Assembly (NCBI GenBank): GCA_951217055.1
Contig: OX578277.1
Span: forward strand, 58,524,173 to 58,588,172
DNA from: Gerris lacustris
Lineage: Eukaryota > Arthropoda > Insecta > Hemiptera > Gerridae
Direction: 5' to 3'
Length of the DNA: 64,000 bases
Below the pieces are notes generated by a model. That model searched no databases. It was not told the DNA's origin and saw only the letters and a program-made list of their open reading frames with translations. Made by a program: the position numbers and the translations under genes. This document shows, one piece after another, positions 1 through 11,099 of this stretch (position 1 is the stretch's first letter; each line of letters starts with the position of its first letter).

Positions 1-13
1 TATTACTAAGTAC

Positions 14-1966
14 ATGAAAGTTGCAGAGAAATTAAAAACTCCTAAGAAAGAAAAAGTTATCAAAAAAGAAGTAGTAAAAGAAGAAATTTTAGAAGAGGAC
101 AATGGTCAAGAAGAAACCCCTAAGGATTGCTATCCTTGTCCAACTTGTGATAGGACATTCACAACAGGAGCTGGTGTTAAGCGCCATTCTCACAAATGTG
201 TTCCCAACTCCAAAACATTAGAACAAGCAATTGATGAAATGGAACAAGAATTTGCTGTTAGCAACAAGGCTACTTGTTTCTGCTGTGGTGAAGAGTTAGA
301 GGGATGCCACTTATCTGGTGATTTTGAATGTTCTGTACCTGAGTGTGGGATGAAGTTTAAGCATGAAATCTCTCTTGAAAAGCACAAGCATATTATCCAT
401 GAATTTACCAGCCTTGCATTTGGTCCTTCTTCAGAATCTAGTAGTGGTGAGAAGATACTGGTGGTTCAGCAAGATGATGAGTGTTTTTGCTGTGATGAAA
501 AATTAGAGACGGCTCATAATACAGGCATATATGAATGTCACGATTGTGGTAAAAAATTCATTGAAAAATCATCAATCTCAAAGCATGTGAAAGTGATGCA
601 TAGTGGTGAGCAGCTGACATGTCCTGAGTGCATGGCCCAATGTCCAGATGAGGGAACTTTTAAAAGACACATTTTTACTCATGCTGGGCAAAAGCCCTAC
701 AGTTGTCCATCATGCAAGCAAGAGTTTTCAAGGAAATATCACTTAGTTAGGCACAATATGCAAACCGGTTGCAATGGAACAAGAAAACCTGTTTTCCCTT
801 GTCAGGTATGTGGAAGAGAGTTTAACCGCAAAGACAATTTACGAGAACATTTACGAGCCCATGCAGGTCAGACCAAACGGAAGAAGGTTTTCTCGTGTGA
901 CAGGTGTGGCATGGAGTTTTGTGGGACAAAACTTCTCGCTGCTCACAAACGATCTCATACAGGTGAGAAACCTTATGGTTGTGAATTCTGTCCTAAGAGG
1001 TTTCCCACTAGCGGAGCTTTAAAAAAACATAGAAGGACCCATACTGGGGAAAGACCTTTTGAATGTGATACCTGTCACAAAAGATTTGGAGCCAAAGAAA
1101 CACTTAATAGACATGTTCGTATCCATACTGGATTTAAACCACACTGCTGTCAGTTTTGTGGTAAAAGATTTGTGCAGTCGTCTCAGCTAAAATCTCACCT
1201 TTATTACCACACAGGTCAGTCTGCTATTCAAAACACTGAACCTCTGCCCTGTGAATTCTGTGGTAAGAAGTTTAATAGAAGAGCTAGGCTGAATGAGCAC
1301 ATCAAATTTGTGCACATGGGTGCCAAACCATTTGAATGTCCAACATGTGCAAAGACTTTCATTAGGAAAGAAGATCTTAATAGACATCTCATAATACACA
1401 CTGGTATTAAAGCACACAAGTGTCCAATCTGTCAGAAGAGTTTTGCTATGAAGTCTTCCCTAAAAGTCCACTTACTTACACATACCAAAGAACCTCCGAG
1501 ATCTTGTGATGAATGTGGGCGAGCATTCATACGACAGGATTGTCTTCTTAGGCATATGAGGACAAAACATAGAGATACTCTTGAGCAAATTATGTCTGAA
1601 ACTGAAAAGAAAAAGCTACAGCAACAACTACTCCAAGTTGCTGCTGAAGCCAGTCAGGAGGAGAAGAGAGAACTTAGCGAAGAAGCTCTTTCGGACAGCG
1701 TTAGAGAACTTCTGTCACTTTTGGTGGATGAAGCTACTCTTGAATCTTTAGGATACCCTCAGGAATCCGTACACAATCTGTTAGAGGCTGTTATAAGAAG
1801 ATGTGGACATGAACCTGCTTCAGGTGGGCCAATGGCAGAAAAACTAAGACATAATGTCAAGCTATTATTTACTGTAGTTATTGACGATTCTGCTGTCAAA
1901 GCTCTCCTCAACAACCAAACTGTAGATGAAGTCATCTTACATGTCTTGCGACTTGCTAAATCATAA
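14..1966 (+). CDS. C2H2 zinc-finger protein with 14 fingers (large exon, start uncertain)
   Basis: A 650-codon reading frame ends in TAA at 1964-1966. It opens with a Lys/Glu-rich stretch (residues 1-35), then about 14 zinc fingers from residue 40 to 525. Most are classic C2H2 with TGEKP-like linkers; the first and the fifth end in Cys instead of the last His. Two fingers near residues 88-130 and 158-196 are each preceded by a matching CFCC...E.LE...H...G..EC knuckle, so this block looks duplicated. After the fingers comes a region of about 120 residues, Glu/Lys/Gln-rich and then helical and Leu-rich (residues 530-650), which I do not recognise as a named domain. Fingers of this kind usually bind DNA in the nucleus; the target is unknown. 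The frame stays open to the window edge upstream of the ATG, so the true start or an upstream exon may lie outside. Confidence 0.9.
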   Translation: MKVAEKLKTPKKEKVIKKEVVKEEILEEDNGQEETPKDCYPCPTCDRTFTTGAGVKRHSHKCVPNSKTLEQAIDEMEQEFAVSNKATCFCCGEELEGCHLSGDFECSVPECGMKFKHEISLEKHKHIIHEFTSLAFGPSSESSSGEKILVVQQDDECFCCDEKLETAHNTGIYECHDCGKKFIEKSSISKHVKVMHSGEQLTCPECMAQCPDEGTFKRHIFTHAGQKPYSCPSCKQEFSRKYHLVRHNMQTGCNGTRKPVFPCQVCGREFNRKDNLREHLRAHAGQTKRKKVFSCDRCGMEFCGTKLLAAHKRSHTGEKPYGCEFCPKRFPTSGALKKHRRTHTGERPFECDTCHKRFGAKETLNRHVRIHTGFKPHCCQFCGKRFVQSSQLKSHLYYHTGQSAIQNTEPLPCEFCGKKFNRRARLNEHIKFVHMGAKPFECPTCAKTFIRKEDLNRHLIIHTGIKAHKCPICQKSFAMKSSLKVHLLTHTKEPPRSCDECGRAFIRQDCLLRHMRTKHRDTLEQIMSETEKKKLQQQLLQVAAEASQEEKRELSEEALSDSVRELLSLLVDEATLESLGYPQESVHNLLEAVIRRCGHEPASGGPMAEKLRHNVKLLFTVVIDDSAVKALLNNQTVDEVILHVLRLAKS

Positions 1967-2111
1967 CCAGCCTTTTCTACAAGTTAAATTTAAGTTTCCT
2001 TGTTAAGTTAAAATATATTGTTATTGCCATTTCTAAGTATGCAATAAGTACCCATAGAACTCATATATCAAATCAACTACACACTGAGCTGTAATGTGGA
2101 TTAATCTTAAA

Positions 2112-2117
2112 AATAAA
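2112..2117 (+). promoter_or_regulatory. Polyadenylation signal of the zinc-finger gene
   Basis: AATAAA lies about 146 bases after the stop codon. It is the first canonical signal downstream of the zinc-finger frame. No other evidence for the transcript end is visible. Confidence 0.5.
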
Positions 2118-2359
2118 ATGTATAATCATTACATATGCTGTTTCTGGAGGATATTGTTTCTTACAATGGTTGCTCAGGAATGTGATACTGTATGTGGAAA
2201 ATAATTGTTATTTATAATGTGTGATTATCAATAGGCAGTTTTCTAACCAATGAAAAGAAGGAAGAATTATTTATATTTAGATTACTTAATATCCATTCTA
2301 TAGATTTGAAAGTAATTAATAATTACAAGGTCATAGTTGTTTACATTCCTTATGAGAAG

Positions 2360-2420
<61 letters not shown>
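2360..2420. repeat. TA dinucleotide microsatellite
   Basis: About 30 uninterrupted TA units. Confidence 0.95.
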
Positions 2421-2423
<3 letters not shown>

Positions 2424-2923
2424 TTATAATAAAGTAGTGATATTTAATGTAGAACTTCTTAATATAATGTAAAATTCAATATTCTTAACCATTGAATGCT
2501 TCAGATTTTGCGTAGTTGAATTTGAAACTTCGTCATAACATTATTAAATATAAAAATGTTTCATGCCTTTCAAGAAAAAAGTGGGATCTGCTCCTTTGAA
2601 TAGTCTCATTGTTACTCATATGCTCTTAACTATTTATCTGATGAGCTAAGTCCTGAATATTGTATAATTCCGCCCATTTGAATTTAAATTTCCTAGGGTA
2701 GTTTAATTATTAATTATACTTACTTTTGGTAAACAGCTAACTTCCCATTATTTCTTTAGTTTTTTTTTTTATAGAAAAGTGTATGATTTTATGGGTAATA
2801 TTATTAAATTCATTTGCACCTTGATGCAAATTACAAAATAATTAATTATTGTATAGATATCTTAATTATATATAAATATTAATTGAAGAAGTAATATATC
2901 TGTTTGTATTATAATAGTATGGG

Positions 2924-2924
<1 letters not shown>

Positions 2925-2984
<60 letters not shown>

Positions 2985-2990
2985 TATAAA

Positions 2991-3035
<45 letters not shown>
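2925..3035. repeat. TA microsatellite followed by a poly-T tract
   Basis: About 40 TA units with two AAATA interruptions run directly into about 29 T. The TA-then-T order recurs at 41000-41115, so it may mark the end of a family of inserted elements. Confidence 0.9.
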
Positions 3036-3037
<2 letters not shown>

Positions 3038-4172
3038 TTGCACAAATTTTCATCAATTCATTTTATTTATAAATAGAGACAATGAGTTGATTTTTCTGAA
3101 TGGAAACTCTTAATAGTTGTCTCACTCACTATTATTTACAGTTAAACTTGTTTTATCTGACTCAGTTGGAACGGAGAAGATTCTCTGTTTAAAAAAGAGT
3201 CCTGGTTAGAGACTTTTATTTGACCGAATTGAGCAAACCCTGTAAAGCCCATTTCTAATCTTCTTGTTAAATTTAACAAGTATAAGACTGCTCTGTAGGT
3301 TAAACAATTGTGAATCCAATATTTTGACCAGAAAAAAGTATGTTAAAAAATAAAATAAAAAAGGTCAGATAAATTAAGTTTTTTTATGATTAGAATATTT
3401 GTATCTTCCTTCTGGAAGAACTAGACCTAACTTTCTAGGACTTAATTGTATTTTACTTAATTAAATTTCATTTTACTTATTGTATAAAAGTTTATTTTTT
3501 TCTTACCTTATAATATATTTGATGTATAGTAAAATTGTCTTGGATTTTGTTTATTAACTGGAGGATTTTGGTCTTAACTCCTGAAAAAATTTTCCTTTGT
3601 TAATTAAAGAAGTTTTCCTTAATTTAATCATTTACTTACCGGTATAATTTTTGTTTAATGTTCTTTGTTTAGGGAGATGGAATTAGTTATTTAGATGTAT
3701 AAAATTGTATGCTTTTTTTTTACTATGTAAAGCATTTTGTGTAAAACAAGTTTCAATTCAATCTCCTTACATAGATTTCATTTACATGCTTATATTTTTT
3801 TTTAACTTTCACAAGGAAAAAAGCATTTGACATTGAAATTAAGTAAGTAAAGAAATATTTTATAACATTTTATATCTACTTCCTTTGAGCACTGTTAATG
3901 CCTTACAAATAAATTAAATACTATTTTTAACTACTTATATAATTTGTCATAACATATTTTTTAAACTAGTACACTTCCATATACATTATAGCTCGTTAGC
4001 CCTAATTCAGTGTAGGTTCCTAATTTAATTTAAGTATTTATACATTTACTTAAGATGAAGTGAAAATAAACCTAAAATGTCAAAATATGACTAATTTGGG
4101 AAGGAATATTATTAATGTAGGTAAAGGTAATCTGCAAAATAAAATTTGGGAATAGGAAAGATTTATTTTTTA

Positions 4173-4395
4173 ATTTAAATAAAATTATAATTATTATTAA
4201 CACTGGGAGACAGACAGAGAAAAATAGACTCCAGCGCCGGGACTTGAACCACGGGCTTCTACATTTGGCCGTGGTTCAAGTCCCGGTGCTGGAGTCTATT
4301 TTTCTCTGTCTGTCTCCCAGTGTTGATAATAATAATTATAATTTGATTTAATTTAAAATTTAAACTTTCTGTAGTATGAATACTACCAAAAACTT
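4173..4395. mobile_element. tRNA-related foldback SINE/MITE, head-to-head copy
   Basis: Two arms of about 80 bases (4174-4255 and 4268-4353) are near-perfect reverse complements around an 11-base loop. The inner part of each arm contains GGTTCAAGTCCCGGTGCTGG, which fits a tRNA T-arm with a Pol III B box (GGTTCAAGTCC). The outer part carries a CAGACAGAGAAAAATA block. The right side continues into a tail that has the hairpin GTAGTATGAATACTAC. Related pieces occur at 36876-36962 (one arm) and 57008-57125 (both outer blocks, T-arm lost), which makes this an interspersed family. Which class mobilises it is not clear. Confidence 0.75.
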
Positions 4396-5569
4396 AAAAA
4401 AAAGAAGATTTATTTTAGCACAATGAAATCTTATTCAAACGTTCTAAAAAATATGGTTTTTTTTTCCGACATTAAGATATATGTAATTGTGCTAGTAACC
4501 AATTGTATATTTAATTATATTTATCCATAATATATTTTATCCATAACATTTATTTATCAATCATTTTTCTATTATGTTTATATTATTTATTTTATTTCAT
4601 TACTGTTTACTTTTGACCTGTGTGGTTAATGTGTTCTATTTTTATAAAATCATTGTTTACTTATATTGTTGCCCAAATTAAATATGAAGAAAATTTTATT
4701 TTAAATTGTAAATTTTATTGGTGTATATATTAAGACATAATTTTATTTTTCAGTTTTATTTTATATGATAGTATTTGATATTGGTTATTGTTTAAATAGT
4801 AATTGATATGTATAATTAAGTGCACTCATAATTGTCTATTTTAACTATTGATTATGAACTGAACTTATTTCTTTATATTTTTTTTTTTTAACTTTTAGGT
4901 TCTTTTTTAAATAAAGTCTAGTTATTTATGTTAATTTATTTATGTTAATTCTCTTAATTAATGTCCAATTATTTATTCTATTCTGGTTTTTATTTACCTT
5001 AAATGTCATTTTTAGATATTAAAAAACAAATGTAATATATCATTGATTAAAAATAACAATACATTTGAATATACACTCTGAATGCATCAGTAATTGAAAC
5101 AGGCCCCTTCACTGCCTAATAATGTCAAATTGAACTGATTGGGAAACTTAGGAAGGTCTTTACTAGAAAGTGATCCTCTCTTTGGAAGGTATCACTTTTT
5201 TATATAGTGGGCTTTTGTGTAGAGTAAGCAAAACTATCTCATAACAAATATATTTCATAAAACTTTAACAATAATATTTTTCATCCCCCTTAGCCTCAAT
5301 ATTGGAGGTGTTTTGCTACATTTGTCAGTTTACAGTTATGTTACATAGTCAGTTTATTACAGTAACTTATTAAAGTTTTATTCGTGGAGGTAGTTCTAAG
5401 GAAAAGAGAATTTAATTAGAGGAGAAGATATAAGATGATCTCCTTTATTTTTTTTATAAAAAGTTTCTTTTCAAATCGATGGAAAAAAAATCTTTTTTCA
5501 TGGATTTGAGCTAAATGATTTTTCATGAAAAAAATGCATCTAGCTTTATCTTGTTCCCGAGATATTAAC
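4396..5569. other. AT-rich intergenic DNA, nothing recognised
   Basis: I see no frame of note, no repeat shared with the rest of the window and no RNA gene here. Confidence 0.5.
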
Positions 5570-5757
5570 TGTCCTCTACAGAGGACATGGTTTCTTAAAG
5601 GTGGCAAAACAAATTTGAAATTTAAATTTTTATTTTTAATAATAATTACAATATTTCAATAAGGAAGAGCAAATAATGATTTAAAAAAACAATATTATTT
5701 AGAATGGAAATATAAAAACATTTTTTTTTCCTCGAAATACATAAATTGACAAACATT

Positions 5758-6766
5758 TTATGGGTGGTTCTCAGACTACAGGCAATTTTCATGTCCACAC
5801 TATTCAAATTGCACTAATTGTTAATTGTGCTATAATTTTATTTTATTTTTTAGATAAATTATTTTTAGATAAAAATCATGTTAAAATTAAATGTAAATAT
5901 GCATTAACAACGTTTTTAATAATATTCGGCTATAATAATATGTTAAGAAGTGGTGAAACTGTGACTACCATGGTTTTTAAAAATGAATAAGACCCACGGT
6001 AATTACAACTATTTGAAGACATGGTAATTACATTTCAAAATTGTAAGTAAATTATTTACTTTAAAAATGTCTTTATAAAATATATTGTTGACATTATGTA
6101 AACAGGCAGTATTATGCTAATAAATCACAGGAACAAATCGTTCACAAACAATTATAACCTGTGTTATAAACAACCATGGTAATTTCAATTAAAAAGGTAC
6201 ATACCAGAACACGTGATTTCTTTTGATGGTAGAAGCAGACTCACCTTGAATAACATGAAACTCACTGCCTTTTATTATCTGCAGGCATGCCAAAAGACTT
6301 TCGATGAGGGAGAAAAAAATATTCCTTACACTAAATTTCTCTACAATTTGTTTTTATTTCGAGCATGGTAATGACAAATAACAAGAGGACACAAGTCAAA
6401 GTGCTCTGAAAATGAATACAATATTTTTTTAAAATTAAATATTGCGTTTTATTAACTATTCACTAGTATTGAATGCATGTGTTTATAAATTTTATCCATA
6501 CACTTATTTAAGGTAAATATATTAACAAAAAAATTTTAAAATCCTATTTCTGGACTTCCATGGAAATTACAGTTTTACCACTTCTTAACATATTTTTATA
6601 GCCGAATATTATTAAAAACGTTGTTAAAGGATATTTACATTTAATTTTAACTTGCATATTTATGGTAGAAATAATTTATCTAAAAAATAAAATAAAATTA
6701 TAGCACTATGTGCAATTTGAAGAGTGTGGACATGAAAATTGCCTGTAGTCTGAGAACCACCCTTAT
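5758..6766. repeat. Inverted repeat inside the piggyBac derivative
   Basis: Arms 5758-5975 and 6549-6766 are reverse complements with small differences. The right arm is the 3' end of the transposase remnant, so the left arm is an inverted second copy of that end. The spacer (about 570 bases) carries several CATGGTAATT(A/T)CA-type motifs, near 6022, 6174 and 6364. Confidence 0.75.
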
Positions 6767-7090
6767 GCATTTGATATAATTTTTGCTTTTGCAGCCTATA
6801 TTTTTGCATCTGCCAGCTTCATTATTTTTTTCAAATATAGGTAGGCGATCATAATGGTCATACCTGACCTCCTCAATAGGTTTTAGATGTGCCTCTAGCT
6901 TGGGCATCTTCGGAGACGTATATATTATTATTAAAATTCTTCCATGATCTCATTTTCGGGCATCAATTCGTAAGAATCATCACAAATTCGTTCTTCTGCT
7001 AATAAATCGTCACCATCTTTGATTTCAGATAGTTCTGAATCATCACCTTTGTTAAAAATCGTCCAAATCTCTTGGAAGTTAGAAATTTTG
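6698..7090 (-). pseudogene. piggyBac transposase remnant: acidic N-terminus joined to C-terminal zinc domain
   Basis: Reading leftward, 7090-6937 encodes an acidic stretch (containing DDSELSEIKDGDDLLAEER) that ends in a stop. This fits the acidic N-terminus of piggyBac transposases. Then 6907-6765 encodes RYDHYDRLPI and, further on, GRCKNIGCKSKNYIKC, which fits the C-terminal Cys-rich zinc-binding domain that follows an RYD...H.P motif in this family. The catalytic DDD core that should lie between them is absent, so the element cannot be autonomous. Frame and stop positions show it is dead. Confidence 0.65.
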
Positions 7091-7517
7091 TTCCTTATCT
7101 ACCTTCCGTATAGTACTTTTGTCCTCTGTAGAGGACAGATCTTTATAAATTTTAAATTTATTGACTGAATGAGTGCAAAAAAGTTTTTTTGATGATATTT
7201 ATCTTTTATAAACAATAAAAAAAAAAAAAATAAAAAAATTACACTAACTGCCTCCAAAAAAATACACTAACTGCCTCCAAAAAAATAAAATTGTGGGACA
7301 GAACGAACAAGGCACAGTTGGTATGATTTACAGAAAGAAAATATTGAAAATAGCCTACCCCAAGCTATTGTAAATTACAGAAATCAGGTGGAGGAATTCA
7401 GAACTAATCACTTAACATATATCAACCGATAAATTCTATGTTCTCCCTTCCCATAGCTAGTGGCAGCCTCTGAAAGTTAGTGTCCTCTGTAGAGGACGCG
7501 GTGACTGAAAGGGTTAA

Positions 7518-8934
7518 TGAGTTGAAGAGGTTTCCAATCTTAGTAAATATGTTATATATCAACGGTTTGCTTCTCCTATGTGTGATATTTACTCATCATT
7601 TTGAAAAAGAACAAAGAAAAAACTAGTCTTCGCACGAAGTATTTGTAATAAAAATTAACCGGTTTTGATTACTTAACCATCTCCATATTCTAAATCAGTT
7701 GTTCGCAGTAACATGGTGTTGAAGTGAATCTCAGTTATTTAATGATGGCTATATGATATTTATTTAAGGGGTAAATCTTACTTCTTTTTAAAACTTTACT
7801 AAAACTGTTCCTTTTACATTTCAACAATGATTTCAGTAGCATCTCGATAAATTCAATCTTATTTTCTAAAATTAATTTCAATCATTGATTTAATTTTAGG
7901 GAAAATTATGGAAGGTTGTAGGTTGTGGTTGTTTTAGGTTTGTACTCATTTAGGTGGTTATTTGTTATTTTAGTACTTATTTAGCTCGACCCCTCCCCAT
8001 TTTAATGTCCCATTTTGAGCAAAACTTTTTATGGCCACCCTATGCCTAGGTACCAACATATTGGGTTCAATTTCTAGAGAGATGGGATGTTCTACACTAA
8101 TGACCCCATCAAATTTATGTAAAGTGGTTTATTCCTTAAACCTGTATTAAACCTAGTGTGGTTGTCAATTTGGAGATCACGAAAAGAGAGGCAACGAACC
8201 GTATAATGTGTATATTTTGTTGCCAACATACAATGATCAAATTCTTAACATGTCAAGTAGATGGACTAACTTCTCTTGATCAGAGATTAAAACTTGAACA
8301 AGTTTAACCCTCGGGAACGCGTGGTCCTGTGAGGCCTAAATTTGAGATATAACTGTGAAATTGAGATAGATGTGGGTGTGATTGGAAGCTACGGATTTTC
8401 TAGCTACATCTCTTGCTTTTATCAAGCAAATCAATTTTCTGTTTGACATCGTACATGATTATACATGAATTCTGTGCCCATATTCTCCTGACAGGGGACA
8501 TGCGCCACTTTCTTAAATTTTAGTATTATGCTAATTTTAGTGAAATTTATACATATAATACAAAATAAATTAATATGGTACCTGAATTTATAAATTAAAT
8601 AATAAAAATATACAGAAATATTTGAAAATTATAATTGAGACTGACTAATTTTGTGCTTATCTATGAGACTAAGCAAGGTATTTTATAAATTAAAAAAACA
8701 ATAAAACCAATTTAAATATGTTTTATAATATTTTGCTAAAATGATTTCAAGATTATATTTATTTTTCCTATTGTGGGGGCATATAAATTAGAAAGTACTA
8801 TTTTTAGTACCCAAATCTACGTGCCCAAGTAACAACAACTGTTTAAGAACGTATTCGTAAGAAAATGTTATGCTGATGCTTACTGCAGTACAATATCTTA
8901 TTGTAATTTATGGGCGTCGTCTACAGGTAATTAT
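7518..8934. other. Intergenic DNA, nothing recognised
   Basis: There is no supported coding sequence. The composition is slightly less AT-rich near 8000-8500 but no known family is recognisable. Confidence 0.45.
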
Positions 8935-9189
8935 TGAGGGGGAATTTATGGCGGAGGGTCCGGACCCCCCCCCCCCCCCCCCCCCCCCGGAAAATTTTGA
9001 AATTTTGACCTCTCAAAACAGCGCTTTTATGCATTTCTGAGGTGACATTGAATATGAGGTGAATGTAAAAAATATGTATTAAAAAAAAAAAAAAAATACG
9101 GCGGCAGTTTTTTTTTACTCTATAGGGTCTAGGGGGGGGGGGGGGGGGGGGGAGCACGTGCCCCCCCCCCCCCCCTGGATACGCCACTG
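8935..9189. mobile_element. hAT-type MITE with poly-C/poly-G tracts
   Basis: The right end reads inward as CAGTGGCGTATCCAGG followed by a G run, the pattern of many hAT termini. The left side has a matching TGGCGGAGGGTCCGG then a C run but no clean CAGTG terminus. The C/G runs (8967-8988, 9133-9152, 9161-9175) form the inner arms. The 88-codon minus-strand frame across it is only translated homopolymer. Confidence 0.5.
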
Positions 9190-9219
9190 GGGCCAGTCAC
9201 TTTGTCCTTTTGCACATCT

Positions 9220-9910
9220 CCTGGATGGTACAATTTTTGATTTTGGACGTCTTATATGGCTGACCCGATGTCCGGCCTTCTAACCTACACAGGACATCCA
9301 GAGCATATCCCGTGGGATATGCTATGGATAGTTTAGGGACATAATCTGGATGCTTAAAATGTAAATTTGTAAAAAATAATGAAGAATTGTGACAATTGCC
9401 ATATGGATTTGTAATTAAATTCCATTTTGAAGTTAATTTCTTAGATTTGTTTTTACATACTAGTATATAAGTATGTCAGTACCTCGCTTTATCCACTCAG
9501 CCATGAGTCATTTCCGATTTGGATTAACTCAAATGGATACTTCAACCTTACACCATTAATATATAACTTTTATAAATAATATAAGGATTGTTCAATATAG
9601 CTTTCACTGAAACATCATCCTTTGAATAACGTAAATAAATCCTATACTAATTATAAATAAATCCTAATCTAATTATAATTTTCTCCAATTATAATTATAA
9701 TTTTTTTTAAGGACATCCATAGGATACCTTTAACTCGATGTCCATAGGATATCCCCCACTGGACATCCTTAGGATGACCCAATGAGGTATCCAAATCGTG
9801 ATAACCATGGGGGAACCCATGGATAAACAATTATGGACAGGATCAAATCTGGGCCAAAAGATATCTCAGGGATGTCTTTTGGATCAGTTGTGCTACTTGG
9901 GATAGGTTGT
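9220..9910. repeat. Degenerate cluster of GGACATCC/GGATATCC motifs
   Basis: The half-site GGACATCC or GGATATCC, with reverse complements, recurs many times at 9240-9360 and 9710-9860. The segment ends in GTGCTACTTGGGATA (9889 onward), whose reverse complement TATCCCAAGTAGCAC stands at 11080-11094 next to further TGGATATCC motifs. The two may be ends of one element that surrounds the 5S-derived repeat. Confidence 0.45.
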
Positions 9911-10690
9911 TTCTACCTGTCTATTTATTATTTACCTGTTCTATTTGGAATTACGTGGTGAATACAATTCTCAATGCCAAGCAATATTGTAAAAAATAAA
10001 CCTTAATAGCTAATGTTTCATACACACTGGCATCACCAGTTAATTCAAACTTGGGGTTATAGCTGGTCTGTATTAAAATTAGCTTTGTTAATTATATTGA
10101 CAATGTATTTGTTTCCGAATTATCTAGTAATATAAATCATTGGGACCTTCCCAGGTGAGAATGGCTAGCGTTATCTCTAACTCTCCCCTGACACGAACAC
10201 GAAGATCATTATCAATATCTCTAACGAGGTACATCATGTGAAACACTATTGATCATATCAAGTGGATGTCTGCAAACAAAAAATCATTTTTGTGTCTGTT
10301 GGTCTACATTTTTGCAAACCAATATATATATCTTATAAATGACTCCTACGATTTTGGATTTTGATGAAATTTAGATTATTGGTCATAATTAGTCCATTTT
10401 AACTTCCTGTGGCCATTCTTTTATCTTCATAACTTTTTAACACCTATATCATTAAAAGTACTCATCTGATTTTAAAGAAATGTTGGCCATCTTTTAGAGC
10501 AATTTTAATTTATTGTTAATTAATTAAATATTTTATTATGGATTTATTGCAACAAATTATTAAAATTAGGAATTATTTAGAATAGATTTTATTATTCTAG
10601 CTGGACTAGAATTGCTCTAACTATACTGGAATCACCAGTACTCTTTTTGGTAAACCCCTCAAAGAAGGAGAGACTAAACGAATTAAAAAT

Positions 10691-11086
10691 ATCGGGTACA
10701 GAGTACAGGGTACCTCGGAACTTTTCCTCACTTCAGAGGCCACTAAAGTGGCCTCTCCTGCTGCTTCGCAGCAGGAGGAAGCAGCACTGGGCGTGGTTAG
10801 TACATGGATGGGTGACCGTTTTGAACTGAGTGATTTTTTTATCATATTTAAAAAAAAAACATTTTTAATATATTTTATTTAATTGTTTGAATTTTGGCGG
10901 TATTTTGACAGATGTAAACAAACTTTGACATCATCAAAATTATCGCACTAATAAATAATTATATTCGCTTATAACTCTTAAACTAATTAATGGTATTTCA
11001 TCGTTTTTTTATATGTATTCCTTAATTTTTTCCGGTTCCAACGATATGCTATATGTAAATAACGTATTTATACTCTCAGTATCCCA
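10691..11086 (+). mobile_element. 5S-rRNA-derived SINE-like repeat, copy A
   Basis: The order is: a GTACC-rich leader (10691-10715); a 10-bp-arm hairpin AGAGGCCACT/AGTGGCCTCT (10735-10756); a second hairpin with 10-bp arms CTCCTGCTGC and loop TTC (10755-10777); then 10778-10818, which fits the box A-IE-box C control region of 5S rRNA (GTGGTTAGTACATGGATGGG, then TGACCG). Next come a T7 run (10832-10838) and an AT-rich 3' part of about 250 bases. Copies at 22178-22576 (-) and 46659-49683 (-, split) share the whole layout, so the unit moved as one piece. The match to 5S is from my memory of the family, roughly 33 of 40 bases. Confidence 0.8.
10730..10838 (+). ncRNA. Predicted Pol III transcript of the 5S-derived repeat (candidate)
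   Basis: In real 5S genes box A begins near base 50 of the RNA. Placing box A at about 10779 puts the start near 10730, just before the first hairpin, and the T7 run at 10832-10838 would end it. The result would be an RNA of about 105 nt with two stable hairpins replacing the 5' half of 5S. No expression evidence exists here, and the copy could be silent. Confidence 0.35.
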
Positions 11087-11099
11087 AGTAGCACACTTA

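Larger units (their letters stand above)
1967..4172. other. 3' UTR and AT-rich intergenic DNA
   Basis: Beyond the probable 3' UTR I see no coding sequence here. The stretch holds two TA microsatellites (listed separately) and otherwise low-complexity AT-rich DNA. Confidence 0.6.
5570..7517 (-). mobile_element. Internally deleted piggyBac-like transposon
   Basis: The right end reads, on the minus strand, TTAA then CCCTTTCAGTCACCGCG (7517 downward), the usual piggyBac layout of a TTAA target plus CCC-start terminus. Directly inside is the near-palindrome TGTCCTCTGTAGAGGACR (7481-7498), repeated at 7120-7137 and at 5570-5587. The last copy follows a TTAA at 5565-5568, so the left end is probably there although its CCCTTT terminus is not intact. 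Transposase fragments lie at 6698-7090. An inverted repeat of about 215 bases (5758-5975 against 6549-6766) fills much of the left half. Confidence 0.7.

Noticed and set aside
2862..3056. Frame over the TA/T tract on the minus strand
   Set aside because: Translated microsatellite (IY and K runs), as is the frame at 27237-27464.
5760..5990. 76-codon plus-strand frame
   Set aside because: It is the inverted copy of the 3' end of the piggyBac remnant; the match is to non-coding arm sequence.
8921..9187. 88-codon frame with Pro and Gly runs
   Set aside because: Translation of C and G homopolymers inside a hAT-type MITE.
10778..10818. A real 5S rRNA gene
   Set aside because: Only the internal control region is present; the 5' half and the 3' end of 5S are missing in all three copies.
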